Shown in pieces: positions 33,081 through 44,557 of a stretch of 64,000 nucleotides of DNA. Every line of letters begins with the position of its first letter. Positions within the stretch are counted from its first letter, which is position 1. Below the pieces are notes generated by a model that was not told the DNA's origin, searched no databases, and saw only the letters and a list, made by a program, of their open reading frames with translations. The DNA is taken from contig CP136066.1 of assembly GCA_032622095.1 (NCBI GenBank), forward strand, positions 105,913,319-105,977,318. The letters run 5' to 3'. This DNA is from Siphonodentalium dalli (Eukaryota; Mollusca; Scaphopoda; Gadilida; Siphonodentaliidae). A program made the position numbers and the translations under genes.

Positions 33081-34447
33081 TAGCTTCTACTTATTCTATG
33101 TCTATATTTCTTCTTAAAAGAATACTTCGAAAAAATTCAAGCGGATCGAAGCAAGGCGTGTAAACAATTTATGGGAAATAAGCATCAAGATTGTTTAAAG
33201 CACTAGCAGTTACACTATATAGGTCTTTTACTGGATATCCATTATAGCGACTGATAATTTCGATAATAATAATTTAATCATAAGTTGTCAATCTACAGAA
33301 TGCAATAAAACAATTGGTTGTCACACATTTAGCCATTAAGGTTATTTCTAGATAACCTAAATTTCGTGATTGCTTTCCGCTACAGAAATGACAGCATCAA
33401 GTGATCTGACCATGCCTATATACACGTACCATGTGCCTAAAAATGTACATGATACCTCCTACGATTTATAAGGGAATTTCGTTGTTGCATCAAAATTGGG
33501 CTTTGAGTTGACTATGCAAAAATAGTGATATGAGAGAAGGATAAGTAGGAGAGAATTTTTCTGTATCGTGTAGCTGCCTCCATTCCAGAAAATCATGTTG
33601 TTGCTTACATCACAACAAGGCAGTAAATTACAAAATATCATCTGTTGTTTTTTGAAATCCTTGAACCACACATAAATGTTTCCGTATCGTATAGTTGCCT
33701 CAAAACATTATCTTCAAATTTCCCTATTATGGGTATGGGTTAATATCTACCCGAAGCCAGCTTTATTCCCATGAGGTGGTTAACTAATAGTAGCAGCGTG
33801 CAGCCAATCAGAACACGACAAAGTCACGTAAGATATAATATCAAAGAATATAATAAGAACATTATCTCCAACCTGTAGTTCCATTGTATATTCTTTTTTC
33901 AATCTGGGAAATTAATTTTAGATATAATAATAAGTTATAATATATTGTGTCGTGTCTTGAGTTTATCAGGGGTATGGTGTCTGTTAAATTTTTCAAGTGG
34001 ACATAGTATTACATTGTAAATTGCTATGAAGGTAACTTAAACTTTTGCTCTTTACCAACGATAAAATTGTCACATTTTGGCGAAATCTTTTGAGAAATAG
34101 CCACCCAAATCATAAAGGCAACACAATAATGCCATTCTCATTGCAAAAAGATCACCATAGATTTTAATCAGAGAACTGCAAAATTTGCAACAAATTAAAC
34201 TTGTGGCAAATTCATTTGCAGAATTTTTGTAACAAACAATTCATTCAAGGAGTATTTTTTAATGTTTATTACAAACAATTCATTCAAGGATATTCCACTA
34301 ACCTCCTCTCAGAAGCCTCCTTGTAACTCCAAGCTATGTATTGTCTGTATAATATTCACACATTACTTTAAACTGAATTTTCTTATATCTCAGTTAATTA
34401 TAAAATTATTCTGTTTGCATCTTGGGTTTTAGCATCCTATACTTATA

Positions 34448-34590
34448 CAGTAATGCTCTAAGTAATCGACTTCTTAACCACAGCAGAATTATGGGTAACT
34501 TTTCAGGATTTAGTTGGAAATATGGCTTTTTGCCATTCATTGGAAAGCTCTCCCCTTGTGGTAAGAAGTCGATTACTTAGAGCATTACTG
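34448..34590. mobile_element. Family B MITE, right arm shortened
   Basis: Left CAGTAATGCTCTAAGTAATCG, right ATTACTTAGAGCATTACTG. The two ends share the variant CTAAGTAAT, so they have co-evolved or were converted, while most of the right arm is deleted. 34594-35660 after it shows no element I recognise. Confidence 0.85.
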
Positions 34591-35661
34591 TAGTTGCTTA
34601 CGGCTATCGATATTGTGTGTCAAATAACCCTGTTGTTTTCAAAGAATGTTTCATTTTGGATATGTCCATTACAATATTATTTAAAACAGTGTTTCGATTT
34701 TTGCAGTAATATGACAAAAACAGTATTATTGGTATTGACTTGAGTACTTTTAAGTGAAGTAGATCAATGTTTATACCTTTATAAACTTTTAATGTAGGGT
34801 TTTAAGTGTTTGGTATGACGTTTAGATTATAAAATGGCAAACCAAGTCAGCTGAAGGACATCTCAATGTGCCATTCCAATTGATACATAGCCAATTGAAT
34901 AAGAAACAATAATTTATGCCACCAGCTGAGGTGTGTTGCATTCACGTATTTGCATCTCATTATGGTAGGGTCTTGCGTATATTTGGTTTAAAAAATATTT
35001 TAATTGAACTAAACAGAACATAATTACAAACAATAAATACATAACATATAATCTTAAAGTGTTCAAAAGAGGATTGGGCAACAAGCTTGGGGGCTTTTGT
35101 TAAGTCCTATCCTATTGCGTATATTTGATGTTTGATTCATTATTTGATACGGTCCCAATATTCAACTTGAATTTGGTATGAAAATATTGGTTTGAAAATG
35201 TTTGAATTTCCCAAAGGTAAATGGTAGACGTTGTTCTCTCATTCTCCATTAAGGCCATGCAAAGTCAATGTTTTCTCAGGCCAAAACCAAATTTTTTTTA
35301 AAAGCATGCTCGCATGCAGTATTTAATTAAATTTTTATTTCTGGGGCACACGCCAACAAAGCATTCCACCCATGGGTCGGCTAGCTGTGGATTTAATATC
35401 AGTTGCCTGTGACAATTATTACCCAAACAATTGTCCACAAAAGTTAGTTAATAGACTCAATTTAATTCAACCAACAAAGTATCATTGACCCATTTTTTAT
35501 GAGTTTGCAGATGCATTTCATCCCAAAAGTTGCAGAGGAAGTTGTATAAATTTACCGCAATTATTTCGTACCGATTATAGTTTATTTCAACATATAATAC
35601 ATGAATAAAAAGGTTACACGCACTGCTTTTTGGACCATTACATATCTTAATATATAGAGTA

Positions 35662-36300
35662 CTAGCAGGTTAGCACGCCACTGGCAGCATTCGTCCCATG
35701 GCTTTGTTCGAAAAAGCAATTGCAACAGGTTCCGAGACACTTGTGCTGCATTTGTACCAAATTTCGTCAGAAACATGACATTTTTTTAATTATTTTGTTT
35801 TTATTTATTTTTGTTTTTTATTTTTTAATATGAATTTAATGTTTTTTAAATTTAATATATATTTTTTCTGAATTGTTTTTTTATTTTTAAATTGTTTAAA
35901 TTTTAAATTTTTTTAATTAAATTTTTTGTTTCTGGCGGAAAAATTTACCCGTAGAAATCCCCCCTTCCTAGGAACGACAGACAACACTCGAGCGATAACA
36001 TTGCATTGAATTGAAAACAAATGCTTCCCGTCGTGAAATGTCTCTGCATAATATTTCGAGCGACAGGCTACAGACTCCCGTCATACAGATAAGTAGATAG
36101 CGAAACGAAATTTACCCGTAGAAATCCCCCCTTCTTAGGAACGACAGACAACGCTCAAGCGATAACATTGCATTGAATTGAAAACAAACACTTCCCGTCG
36201 TGAAATGTCTCTGCATAATATTTCGAGCGACAGGCTACAGACTCCCGTCATACAGATAAGTAGATAGCGAAAACGACGCTCTTTATATAGACATATACGT
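35662..36300 (-). mobile_element. Helitron-like element on minus strand
   Basis: Read on the minus strand it ends GCTGCCAGTGGCGTGC hairpin, TAACCTG, CTAG, then T. The same 3' end (GCCGCCAGTGGCGGGC, TAACCTG, CTAG) is at 63285-63317 on the plus strand, both preceded by GTCATGTTTCTGACGA. The 5' limit is uncertain; 35940-36273 is a direct duplication that may belong to it. Confidence 0.55.
35940..36273. repeat. Two-copy direct repeat, 167-bp unit
   Basis: Units starting at 35941 and 36108 share AAATTTACCCGTAGAAATCC, CTCTGCATAATATTTCGAGC and AGTAGATAGCGAAA with very few differences. The high identity suggests a recent duplication or conversion. Function unknown. Confidence 0.85.
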
Positions 36301-37146
36301 AGTTCTCAAATTATATAGTAGACAAGTCAGAACAGTTCCAGGCGCCCAACTGATGATCACCATTAGGCTACGGCAAACTGGAATATAGTATAATTTCAGT
36401 CAATCAAGCATAAGCTGACACCATGTGCTCAACTTATTAGCTGATACTAACACTGATTTATCATGGTCTGATTTGGCAGTTACATAACTGTGTTACAATA
36501 CAATCAAAATGCATATATTTTCTGAGTTAATACGCCCAAAATGACATGCAGCAAAATCGAATTTCCTAATTTACAAACAACATGATCTAAAAATAGAGTT
36601 GCTTGGGATTCCATGATGTGTATCTAGTTTTCTGAGCACATTATTTCCCTTCCAATCGTACATCTTCAATATTGTATAAATCGGAAAGCTTATATTGATC
36701 TCGCAATCATTCATCGTTTGGCAACGAGGGCATATTTTAATCGCCCATTCCAAGCAATCCCTCTTTCTGACTGAAACGTACATTTATAATATTACACTGT
36801 TGCCTACACAGTAAAACAAAACTTTCCGGGCTATAAAAATACCGTGAGTTATGGAGTTTCTCGCCTTATCCGATCTTTGATTATGCTCGATTCATTATTC
36901 GATTCAATTTGCGAATATTAATGCATATTCGGTTCGATGTTAGGTTCAAATGGATTTTTTTTTTTTTGCAGGCCCCTACAATATGGAAAGATTTATCTCA
37001 GTTTCTTGTGTATACTCTCTGCATTATCATCGTCTTTCTTTTACTTGTCTGAGATTTTATGTCAACTCTTTCAGTTATTGATCAAGGGCAGCGTCAAATC
37101 CATTATACTAGATTTGGGTGCCTTTCATTTGGGCTAAACATAGGCT

Positions 37147-37560
37147 CTAGAAAGTGTCCAATGCAGAGCAACAAAAATGATTTTACAATGTTGCAATCTT
37201 CCGTACGGAGAAAGGTTACATAAACTAGGACTTATGTCAATCAAATATAGACTTGTTCGAGCTGATTATTAGTGTCAAAATTACCCACGGAGGATACAAT
37301 ATAAAAGAAAATGTATTCTTCGAAAAGTGCAACAATTCTAGATCTACAGTTATAAAATCCAAATAGAACAATGCAGGAAGGATGTTCTGCTGAACTTCTT
37401 TTCACAGCCAATTTTGAACAGTTGCACTAATCTGATCAGTTTCGTGGTAGACTCACATAACCTCGATGAATTCAAAGATCGCTTAGATGATCACCTGTGA
37501 AATATAAGATACAATTTTGATGACCAGTGTAACAGAACTATGATCGGATACAAGTCACTG
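37147..37560 (+). pseudogene. LINE (CR1/jockey-like) reverse-transcriptase tail, relic
   Basis: A frame reading LESVQCRATKMILQCCNLPY then GERLHKLGLMSIKYRLVRAD ends in a stop. After frame breaks, LDEFKDRLDDHL and DDQCNRTMIGYKS follow. These match the post-RT region of non-LTR elements (LExVQRRATKxI...LPYxERLxxLGLxSLxxRRxRxDL; FKNRLDxHL). 5' parts and the RT core are missing, so it is a truncated, decayed insertion. Confidence 0.75.
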
Positions 37561-37702
37561 TGACTTACTTCCGTATATTTATATGTATGTTTAGAATTAG
37601 TTTGTAAATCAAGTGAAACACATTGTAATATATTGTGGTTGATTTACTGTAAAATGGCTTGGAGGACAGCTTGGACTTTATGTTAAATTGAGGCGCAGAG
37701 CA

Positions 37703-37914
37703 TTAATCCATTCTATACTAACAGTGTACACTAAAATGATCTATTATTGATTTGGGGGATGTACAGGTACATGTAATACAAGCAGACGACAGATAATGCA
37801 AGTACAGAAGGAGTCCTGTTTATTGGCTGGAAATGTTCAGATAATAAGTTCAACAAACAACCATACCTAAGGGATAACTACTCATCGATGAGTGTTTAGT
37901 ACAGAAAGGGTTAA
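37703..37914. mobile_element. Family D MITE, TTAA-flanked
   Basis: TTAA at 37703-37706 and 37911-37914. It shares ATGATCTATTATTGATTTGG, AGTACAGAAGGAGTCCTG and GATAACTACTCATCGATGAG with other family D copies; right end AGAAAGGG. Confidence 0.75.
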
Positions 37915-38164
37915 GTTTGATTATAGGCATCAAGCTGTCGATGTCACACCATGGTATTTTCAATCAACCAAAATAACATCATATATCTTTCAACTGTCAT
38001 TCATAGCTATTTGATATTTATATTCCGTAAAAATGTCCATCACAAAATGGCCGAATTTATAATTTTTGCCTGAGTTAATTAGCCCTTGTTGGTCTCAGAA
38101 TAAACATAACATTTCAGCACTGGCTTGTTACACATAAACATGATTTGGTGACTTGACATTTCAG

Positions 38165-38249
38165 CACTGGTGAAAGATATTGGAGACAGGAGAACTATGA
38201 CAAGAACAATAAGGGCACAGTCGACCAACACTGTGACATCAGGAAAATG
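38165..38249 (+). CDS. RyR: RyR exon 18: lead-in to SPRY2
   Basis: Acceptor CATTTCAG, donor GTAGGT, phase 1 in, phase 2 out. It codes for ALVKDIGDRRTMTRTIRAQS then TVTSGKW. RyR has RVRIFRAEKSYTVQSGRW. The first residues are lineage-specific, the last are conserved. The same acceptor motif with the first six exon bases occurs 47 nt upstream (see findings). The 622-bp intron after it is mostly pearl-like core sequence. Confidence 0.93.
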
Positions 38250-38394
38250 GTAGGTCCAATTACTTTGTCATAAATGAGTTGTGTACTTGTACAGCTACTT
38301 TCTATGCTTTTGGGGTCAGGTTACTACAAATCGGATGATAATTTCAATTGTGCCAATAACCAGTCTATTATGTGACCTCTTTGGTTTCAACTAA

Positions 38395-38822
38395 GTAATA
38401 TGAACCAATTTCAATAATTTATTTTGTATACATGTTGCTTGCCACAATATCTCAAATCAGTGAGCAAACCATGTTTATCCCTATTTTTTTGCCTGAGTTT
38501 ACGTCGCTTCGTTCGTCAATTTTCTCCATTCTTTTTCTGTCCAGCTTGATAACTCCAACAAATATGAACTAATTTCAATAAATTTATGTATACAAGTTGA
38601 TTCCCATACTGTCTCAAATTATTGCTCAAATCAGGTTTATCATGATCGTTTTTCCTAAGTTATGGCCCTTAGATTGTCAACGTTAAATGACATCTAAATT
38701 CAACTTGTTCGACTTGGTGATTGTGGGGTGTCTGGATGGTCACTTCACTATTTGGTTCCTACCTGCCCATACTTGCATTTGCACCATGGGGGTATGTCAG
38801 CACCGGCTGTGCAACATCTTGT
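38395..38822 (+). repeat. Pearl-like core repeats
   Basis: Two diverged units with ACTAAGTAATATGAACCAAT, CTCCAACAAATATGAACTAA and AAGTTATGGCCC. Ends CATGGGGGTATGTCAGCACCGG then ATCTTGTTAT, like the ends of the element at 23458-24230. The left end is unclear. Confidence 0.55.
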
Positions 38823-38871
38823 TATACATGTGTTTGCCTCCATCTAAGTTATGTCTCTGACATCTCAACAG

Positions 38872-38992
38872 GTACTATGAGGTTGAGGTGATCACGACCG
38901 GTTATATGAGAGTAGGATGGATGACATCCTGCACGGAGCAAGTCAAGGAGCTTGGCTTTGATGGAAACGGCTACGCTTTTGATGGCTACACT
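38872..38992 (+). CDS. RyR: RyR exon 19: SPRY2, first part
   Basis: Acceptor CAACAG, donor GTAAGT, phase 2 in, phase 0 out. It codes for YYEVEVITTGYMRVGWMTSC and ELGFDGNGYAFDGYT. RyR SPRY2 has [20 protein letters not shown] and LGADELAYVFNGHR. The 217-bp intron after it is the shortest and holds no repeat that I recognise. Confidence 0.97.
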
Positions 38993-39209
38993 GTAAGTTT
39001 TATATAAAAACACTTATTTATTAAACTACTTACCCTATTTATAATTATCATCAACAACTTAGGATATAAGTATATGAGAAAATAATTTAACCATAAACTG
39101 TCAATTCAATCAATACTGGATTGCAAGTGAACATAGGCCTAATTCCAAGAAGTATATATTTAATTTAATAAATTTAACAATTGACTGATCAATTTTATTC
39201 TATTCCCAG

Positions 39210-39306
39210 GCAAGGAAGTGGCACCAGGGTGCTGAGCCGTATGGTAAAACCTGGACTACTGGTGACGTCATTGGTTGTATGATGGACCTTCATGACAAGA
39301 CTGTAT
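39210..39306 (+). CDS. RyR: RyR exon 20: SPRY2, middle
   Basis: Acceptor TTCCCAG, donor GTAAGT, phase 0 in, phase 1 out. It codes for ARKWHQGAEPYGKTWTTGDV then IGCMMDLHDKTV, matching [31 protein letters not shown] of RyR. The 414-bp intron shows no recognisable repeat. Confidence 0.97.
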
Positions 39307-39720
39307 GTAAGTATAACAATATAAAATTTGACTTTAACCCTTCCACTGTTTCAAACGCTGAGATACACCGATTTCGATCGACTAATGTCTGAGCTCTGGT
39401 TATAAATAATGGCTGACTGGTAAAGTGCTGAAGTGGGTCCATACCCATTGTTGACATATAGCACACAGCATGACAGATGTGTAGCTGCCAAGAGGTTGAA
39501 AAGTTTTTCTTGTTCAAATTATGAGTACAGACATGCTTAAAAACAGCTACAATGCCCTTACAATGTAATATAATTTTTTATTTAAATAATTTCCAATTTC
39601 CCAGTAGCATATATATAATATAACCAGAAGCTTGAATAATACATTTGGCATGAATATAAGATTTAACAGATTTTTCAGCTCAGAATTGTGGATAAATTAC
39701 CTATTTTTTTTTATTTTTAG

Positions 39721-39804
39721 CATTCTCACTGAATGGAGAGTTGATGATGGATGCCCTTGGTCAGGAGATTGCTTTCCGAGGCATTGAAGTTGGTGATGAT
39801 ATCG
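39721..39804 (+). CDS. RyR: RyR exon 21: SPRY2, FSLNGE segment
   Basis: Acceptor TTTTTAG, donor GTACGT, phase 1 in and out. The split Ser codon is followed by FSLNGELMMDALGQEIAFRG and IEVGDDI. RyR has [27 protein letters not shown]. The 3.2-kb intron holds a pearl-like element and a family B MITE carrying a nested hAT element. Confidence 0.97.
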
Positions 39805-39890
39805 GTACGTATCTCTTTAAAATACAGTTATGAGCTTCAGATGCCCAAAGCTTGAAGACAGGTTATATTTTGCCTGAACTTTTTAGCTCA

Positions 39891-40256
39891 GCTCACCTGA
39901 GACGAAGTCTCCGGTGGAGCTATAGTCATCACTCCTTGCCTGTCGTCTGTCCATCCGCCTGCCCGTCCGTCCATCTGTCCATCTAGGACTTAAGAAAATT
40001 TTGAACATTCAAACATAATGATTTAAAAAAGAAAAAATTTAAATTAAATTTTTTTTTTTAAATTTAACTACCGTAATTTAATTTTTTTGTAAATGATAAT
40101 ATTTTTTTTTATTTTTATTTTTATTTTTTTATTATTATTTATCTCCTTGCTCTATAGCTATGTTCCTGTTAGAACTACTTGTTGTAGTTTCAGAGTCCCT
40201 GTCTTCTCAGTCTTTACAGTCAGGTGAGAGTCTCAACAGTCATTGACTGTTTTGTT
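39891..40256 (+). repeat. Pearl-like element, short form
   Basis: Starts TTTTAGCTCAGCTCACCTGA with hairpin GAGACGAAGTCTC, then GTCCGTCCATCTGTCC, AT-rich low complexity at 40020-40140, and ends CAGTCTTTACAGTCAGGTGA...GACTGTTTTGTT. The same start is at 43094 and the same end at 45850-45912. Confidence 0.7.
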
Positions 40257-41068
40257 ATATAGATTCTGGGGTTATAAAATAAGAATTGTGTTTTGTAAAC
40301 AGAAACTGCTGTTACTAGAATTTTTTTCTCTGATCTTAATAAGACTGTGAGACAGGTAGCGTTACCATTTTAGACCATTTTAGACCATTATGATATTTGA
40401 TAATGACTCGTGTACTGCATTTGATTGAAAATCTGCCTATTTTATCACAAGATAGATACTGAGTAGCGCGGCTATTTGAACAATAGAACTTAGTGACAAG
40501 AAACGTATGTACAACCTCGCTCAGTTGTGCATTTGTCTGTGGTAGTTTTTAGCAACATCTTAATGCTATTGTGCAAATATTGGTCCACGGTTTTCAGATA
40601 AAAAAAGACCCAATAGGAACCTTACACCATTGAATGAATTTACATCGGTCGTAACACTATTTATGCACAATGTATTTGAATTTGCAATTCAAAAGAAATA
40701 ATATTGCAAATTAGCAAACAACACAGTTCACAGGACTAATAGAGTTGTGAGACTAATAGAGAGTGGCGATGTGATATCTGCATGTTGAATGCTTACAAGT
40801 GTTGAAATGTTACCCACATGGGGTGGTGGTGGGTGTCATACACCCTCGGTCAATCAGAGGAGAGGAGATTGGGATGAAGGTTAACAACACTAATTATAGA
40901 CCAAAACAAATTCTTGCCAAATTCAAATGTGCTGAATACTTCACCAGTCTACGGATCATTTGTGTCTGACAATCTCTGGTGATTTCCAAAATATAGGATT
41001 ATAAACAATTTGACGACTCAGTTGACTTGGCTATAGTGATGAGAAGATATATTAACTGTATTTATATA

Positions 41069-42921
41069 CAGTAATGCCCTAAATAATCGACTCCTTAACC
41101 ACAGCAGAATTACGGGTAACTTTTCAGGATTTAGTCGGAAATATGGCTTGTTGCTGAGACCTTTCCGATGAATGGCAACAAGCCATATTTCCGACTAAAT
41201 CCTGAAATGTTACCCATAATTCTGCTGTGGTTAAGGAGTAGTCTATTTAGGACATAGTGTTGAAACGATTAATCGACTAATCGAAATCGACGCGATTATT
41301 AAATTAGTCGATTCCGAAATCGGCTAGTCGACTAGTCGGAACACACCCACCACCATTATGCCATCGCGAAAGCAGGGCCGTTGCTGCCGTTACCGAATTA
41401 CTGGACAATTTAAACAATCAGGCTATCGAAATACACAATCACAATTAGCTTGTTAAAGCCTTCTTTGTTGTCCTTTGATGCGATAACTGCTCTCAGTACT
41501 TGGTGGTCATGCACGAGCGCGAAACCCAATGACCTCAACTCAATGTATTTGTCGGCGCCGCGGCGGCTTATTCTTTGAAGTTGAGACGGCCGGCTTTGAT
41601 ATTAAAGTTTATTTGTAAAATTGTGTGATAATTTTTACAACCACCACATGCATCAGCTGACGCATGGGTGGGCGTATACGATCGCACGTTCTAGATATAT
41701 TGTATTATAGATATAAATATAAAGCCAACCCGCGGTCGGCCATGCTATGCATCGAATAGCGTCGCGTATTTCGAACTAAACTGGCGAGTCACTTCGGAAA
41801 TCACACGTCGTTTATGGGCTGCAGTGTTTGTGAAAAATTACAATGAATTTTAGCACCTCAAACTTAAATCCTTCGCGGAATTGGGCGGTGACAAAGCTGT
41901 TCCCAGAAACGTAATCTGGATGACGCAAATTCCTGGAATCGGGCTAAATATAGAACTTACGACATCGCATTGAAATGTACTATTAACATCGCCGGTCTGC
42001 GCAGTTTTATTTCTGAAACTGACACGATCGATTGTGTATTCGGGGACTCGCGAGTAAAATTGTATATATTGTATATATATTCACAATGTACCATGCACGA
42101 GAGACAATTATGTACGCGATCAAATCAAACAGTGAAAACACGTGCGTTTTGGCGGGAAAATGACTGTCCGTGATTAAGCTATGTCATATCGTGGCCTTGC
42201 AATGAATACACCAGGAACAACATTATGTACGCAATGCATGGCCCATTTGTTTTGTTTTTTTTGTTTTTTGTACGCACTACAGCTGTTATAACATTTATTT
42301 TGTAACTTTTGTTTGACTCTGTCGGAGATGAAGTTCGTTTCTCAAAATATCTTGCATTTCTTCATGTATACGCCCGTTTGTGAAGTCAATCGGTGACAAG
42401 CACACTGGGCAAGTTCGAAAACAACGATGTTCGATTGTACGTAACAACCGGTACGGCCCGGTAGACCATACCATATCAATTTTAAAGGAACATTTTTACA
42501 CAAAACATATAGAATAATGCACCGGTTTCTGATTGTTGCACGCGCTTCCACTCCGTAATCCGTAGCTTTTCCGCGATCGATCAGGTGTTTGTCACCACCG
42601 TTTAGATACATACATCAACTGGATGGTAATTTGATTGTCATAAAACATCATATACCTGGGACAAATTAATAACCTATTAACCTTCAGTGATATTAAGCCA
42701 AATAATCACGGCAAATAGTGTTAAATCACGTCTTGCTTTGCGTTCGAAAATGCAAAGTTGGTTACTGGTACTCAAAACAAACGGCAAATTATATACGTAT
42801 ATGAGCACAAAACGGTAAGTTTTGGAAGGGGTCCGACTAGTCGACTAGTAGTCGATTCCCTCTGGCGACTAGTCGATTCCTCAAAACCACTAATCGTTTC
42901 AACACTATTAGGACATTACTG
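41069..42921. mobile_element. Family B MITE split by a hAT element
   Basis: The MITE runs 41069-41254, is interrupted, and resumes at 42908 with TTAGGACATTACTG. Flanked by TA at 41067-41068 and 42922-42923. Removing the insert and one 8-bp duplication restores a normal family B end. Confidence 0.92.
41255..42907. mobile_element. 1.65-kb hAT-like element nested in the MITE
   Basis: Perfect 8-bp target duplication TTAGGACA (41247-41254 and 42908-42915). Inverted ends TAGTGTTGAAACGATTA and TAATCGTTTCAACACTA are typical hAT termini. Subterminal repeats of TCGACTAGTCG/ATTAGTCGAT occur at both ends. The interior is richer in CpG than the intron, with only short frames and no recognised transposase, so it is non-autonomous. 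Confidence 0.93.
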
Positions 42922-42970
42922 TATATTAACTGTATTTATGTATAATAAGATGAGTTTTTCTGCTTTTCAG

Positions 42971-43029
42971 GCTATGTTCCAGCTTTCACCTTGTCTGCTC
43001 ACCAACAAATCAAACTCAATTTTGGACAG
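42971..43029 (+). CDS. RyR: RyR exon 22: SPRY2, 59-nt exon
   Basis: Acceptor CTTTTCAG, donor GTTAGT, phase 1 in, phase 0 out. It codes for YVPAFTLSAHQQIKLNFGQ after the split Gly codon, matching FLPVCSLGPGQVGHLNLGQ of RyR. It starts 48 nt after the TA flank of the family B copy. The 7.5-kb intron that follows holds pearl-like, family A, Tigger, hAT-like and family D elements. Confidence 0.96.
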
Positions 43030-43093
43030 GTTAGTCTGATTCTTGTAATATAATGATGTATTTAGGGGTTTCAAAACATTTTATATGGTTTTT

Positions 43094-43930
43094 AGCTCAC
43101 CTGAGACGAAGTCTCCGGTGGAGCTATAGTCATCACTCCTCGTCCGTCGTCCGTCCGTCCGTCCGTCTGACCGTCCGTCCGTCCGTCCGTCCGTCCGTCC
43201 GTCCGTCAACAATCATCTTCTTCTCCAGTATCATAAGGCCAAATGAGTTCATATTTGGTGTGGATGTTCCCTGCTTGACTCAGACTCAGATTTGTTAAAA
43301 TAAGGTCACTGAGTCAAATAGTTGCGAAGCTAGGGCCATAACTCTATCCCGCCATAGTAATTCTTAAAACAACTTCTTTTCAAGAACAATCAGGCCTATT
43401 TAGCTTATATTTGGTATGGAAGGTCCTTGAGTGACTGGGGGTCAGATTTGTTCAAATGGGGTCACTGGGTCAAATAGGGGCAGAATCAGGGACATAACTC
43501 TATTCTCCCTAGTAATTATTAGAATGACTTCTTCTCCAGAATCACCAGGCCGATTTAGCTAATATTTTGTATGGTGGGTCCTTGTGTGACTGGGGTTCAG
43601 ATTTGTTCAAATGGGGTCAGTGTGTCAAATAGGGGCCGTGTCAGGAACATAACTTTAAAAAAAAAAAAAAAAATTTTTTTTTTAAATATTGTTAAATTTA
43701 AATCCTTGCTCAATTCAAAAAAACAAATCACAATTCAAAATGAACCAATACAAAAATATTTTTTTCATTTTAACCCCTGATTTTTTGTATTTTTTAGACA
43801 CAAAACACCCCATTCCACCCCTTTCCCTCCTCACCCCTCTACACCCCTGTCCCACTACCACCCCCCCCCCCCCAATCTGCGCAGCCCTGCACCCACTGCA
43901 GTCAAGAAAAAATTAATTAGAAAAACTGAC
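43094..43930 (+). repeat. Pearl-like element with (CCGT)n microsatellite
   Basis: Starts TTTTTAGCTCACCTGAGACG, hairpin GAGACGAAGTCTC, then a nearly pure CCGT tract at 43141-43207. Core units follow with TTCAGATTTGTTCAAATGGGGTCA and AGGGCCATAACTCT. Poly-A/T (about 43659-43684) and a poly-C tract (about 43861-43873) interrupt the last part. Confidence 0.8.
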
Positions 43931-44082
43931 ACCTTGTAACATCCATAAAGTATGGTATTAGCCCCAGACAGAAAGAGTTAATAACAGTCATCAATTCAGA
44001 TGTTATCTAGCTGGCTCTGACAGCTAGGTGTAAACAGTCATGCTCTGTGTGTATCATTAACATATCATATCAAAACAAAATG

Positions 44083-44510
44083 CTGTATGTCTGACATTTG
44101 CAGAATGAGGTCCCCAGAGGGTGAATTTAGTGATGCTACTCTGCACAGTAGGCTAGCATCACCAAATACACTCTCCAGGACCTCATTCTGCTTAGGCCTC
44201 ATCTTCAGGGAAGTATACAGGTCTTAAATTGACATTTCTACTTACTTTTTCCCTTCTGTTCAGTTTCTATATTCCCTAATTTGCTGTCAGAAGATAAAAT
44301 TGATAACTGAAGTGCCCAATGGGTGCACATCACCAATTAACTGGACAACTTCAATCTGTTCCTATGTCTCCCATGGCAGTTGAGGCCTAAGCATAATGAG
44401 GTCCACAGAGGGTGAATTTGGTGATGCTAGCCCACCTTACAGGATTGCAGCACTAAATTCACCCTTTAGTGACCTCATTCTGCAAAAGTCAGACACTATA
44501 TTCAGGCTTG
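44083..44510. mobile_element. Family A MITE, long form
   Basis: Family arms at both ends (GACATTTGCAGAATGAGGTC; CTCATTCTGCAAAAGTCAGA), right end TTCAGGCTTG. The central segment includes CCCTAATTTGCTGTCAGAAG and GGTGCACATCACC. The left terminus is diverged, and no target duplication is seen. Confidence 0.8.
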
Positions 44511-44557
44511 GCTGTTCCACTATTATATTCTTAACCACCACCTATCCAGTTGTACTC

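Noticed and set aside
43141-43207. CCGT tract as a CRISPR-like or regulatory array
   Set aside because: It is a simple tetranucleotide microsatellite at the usual place in a pearl-like element.
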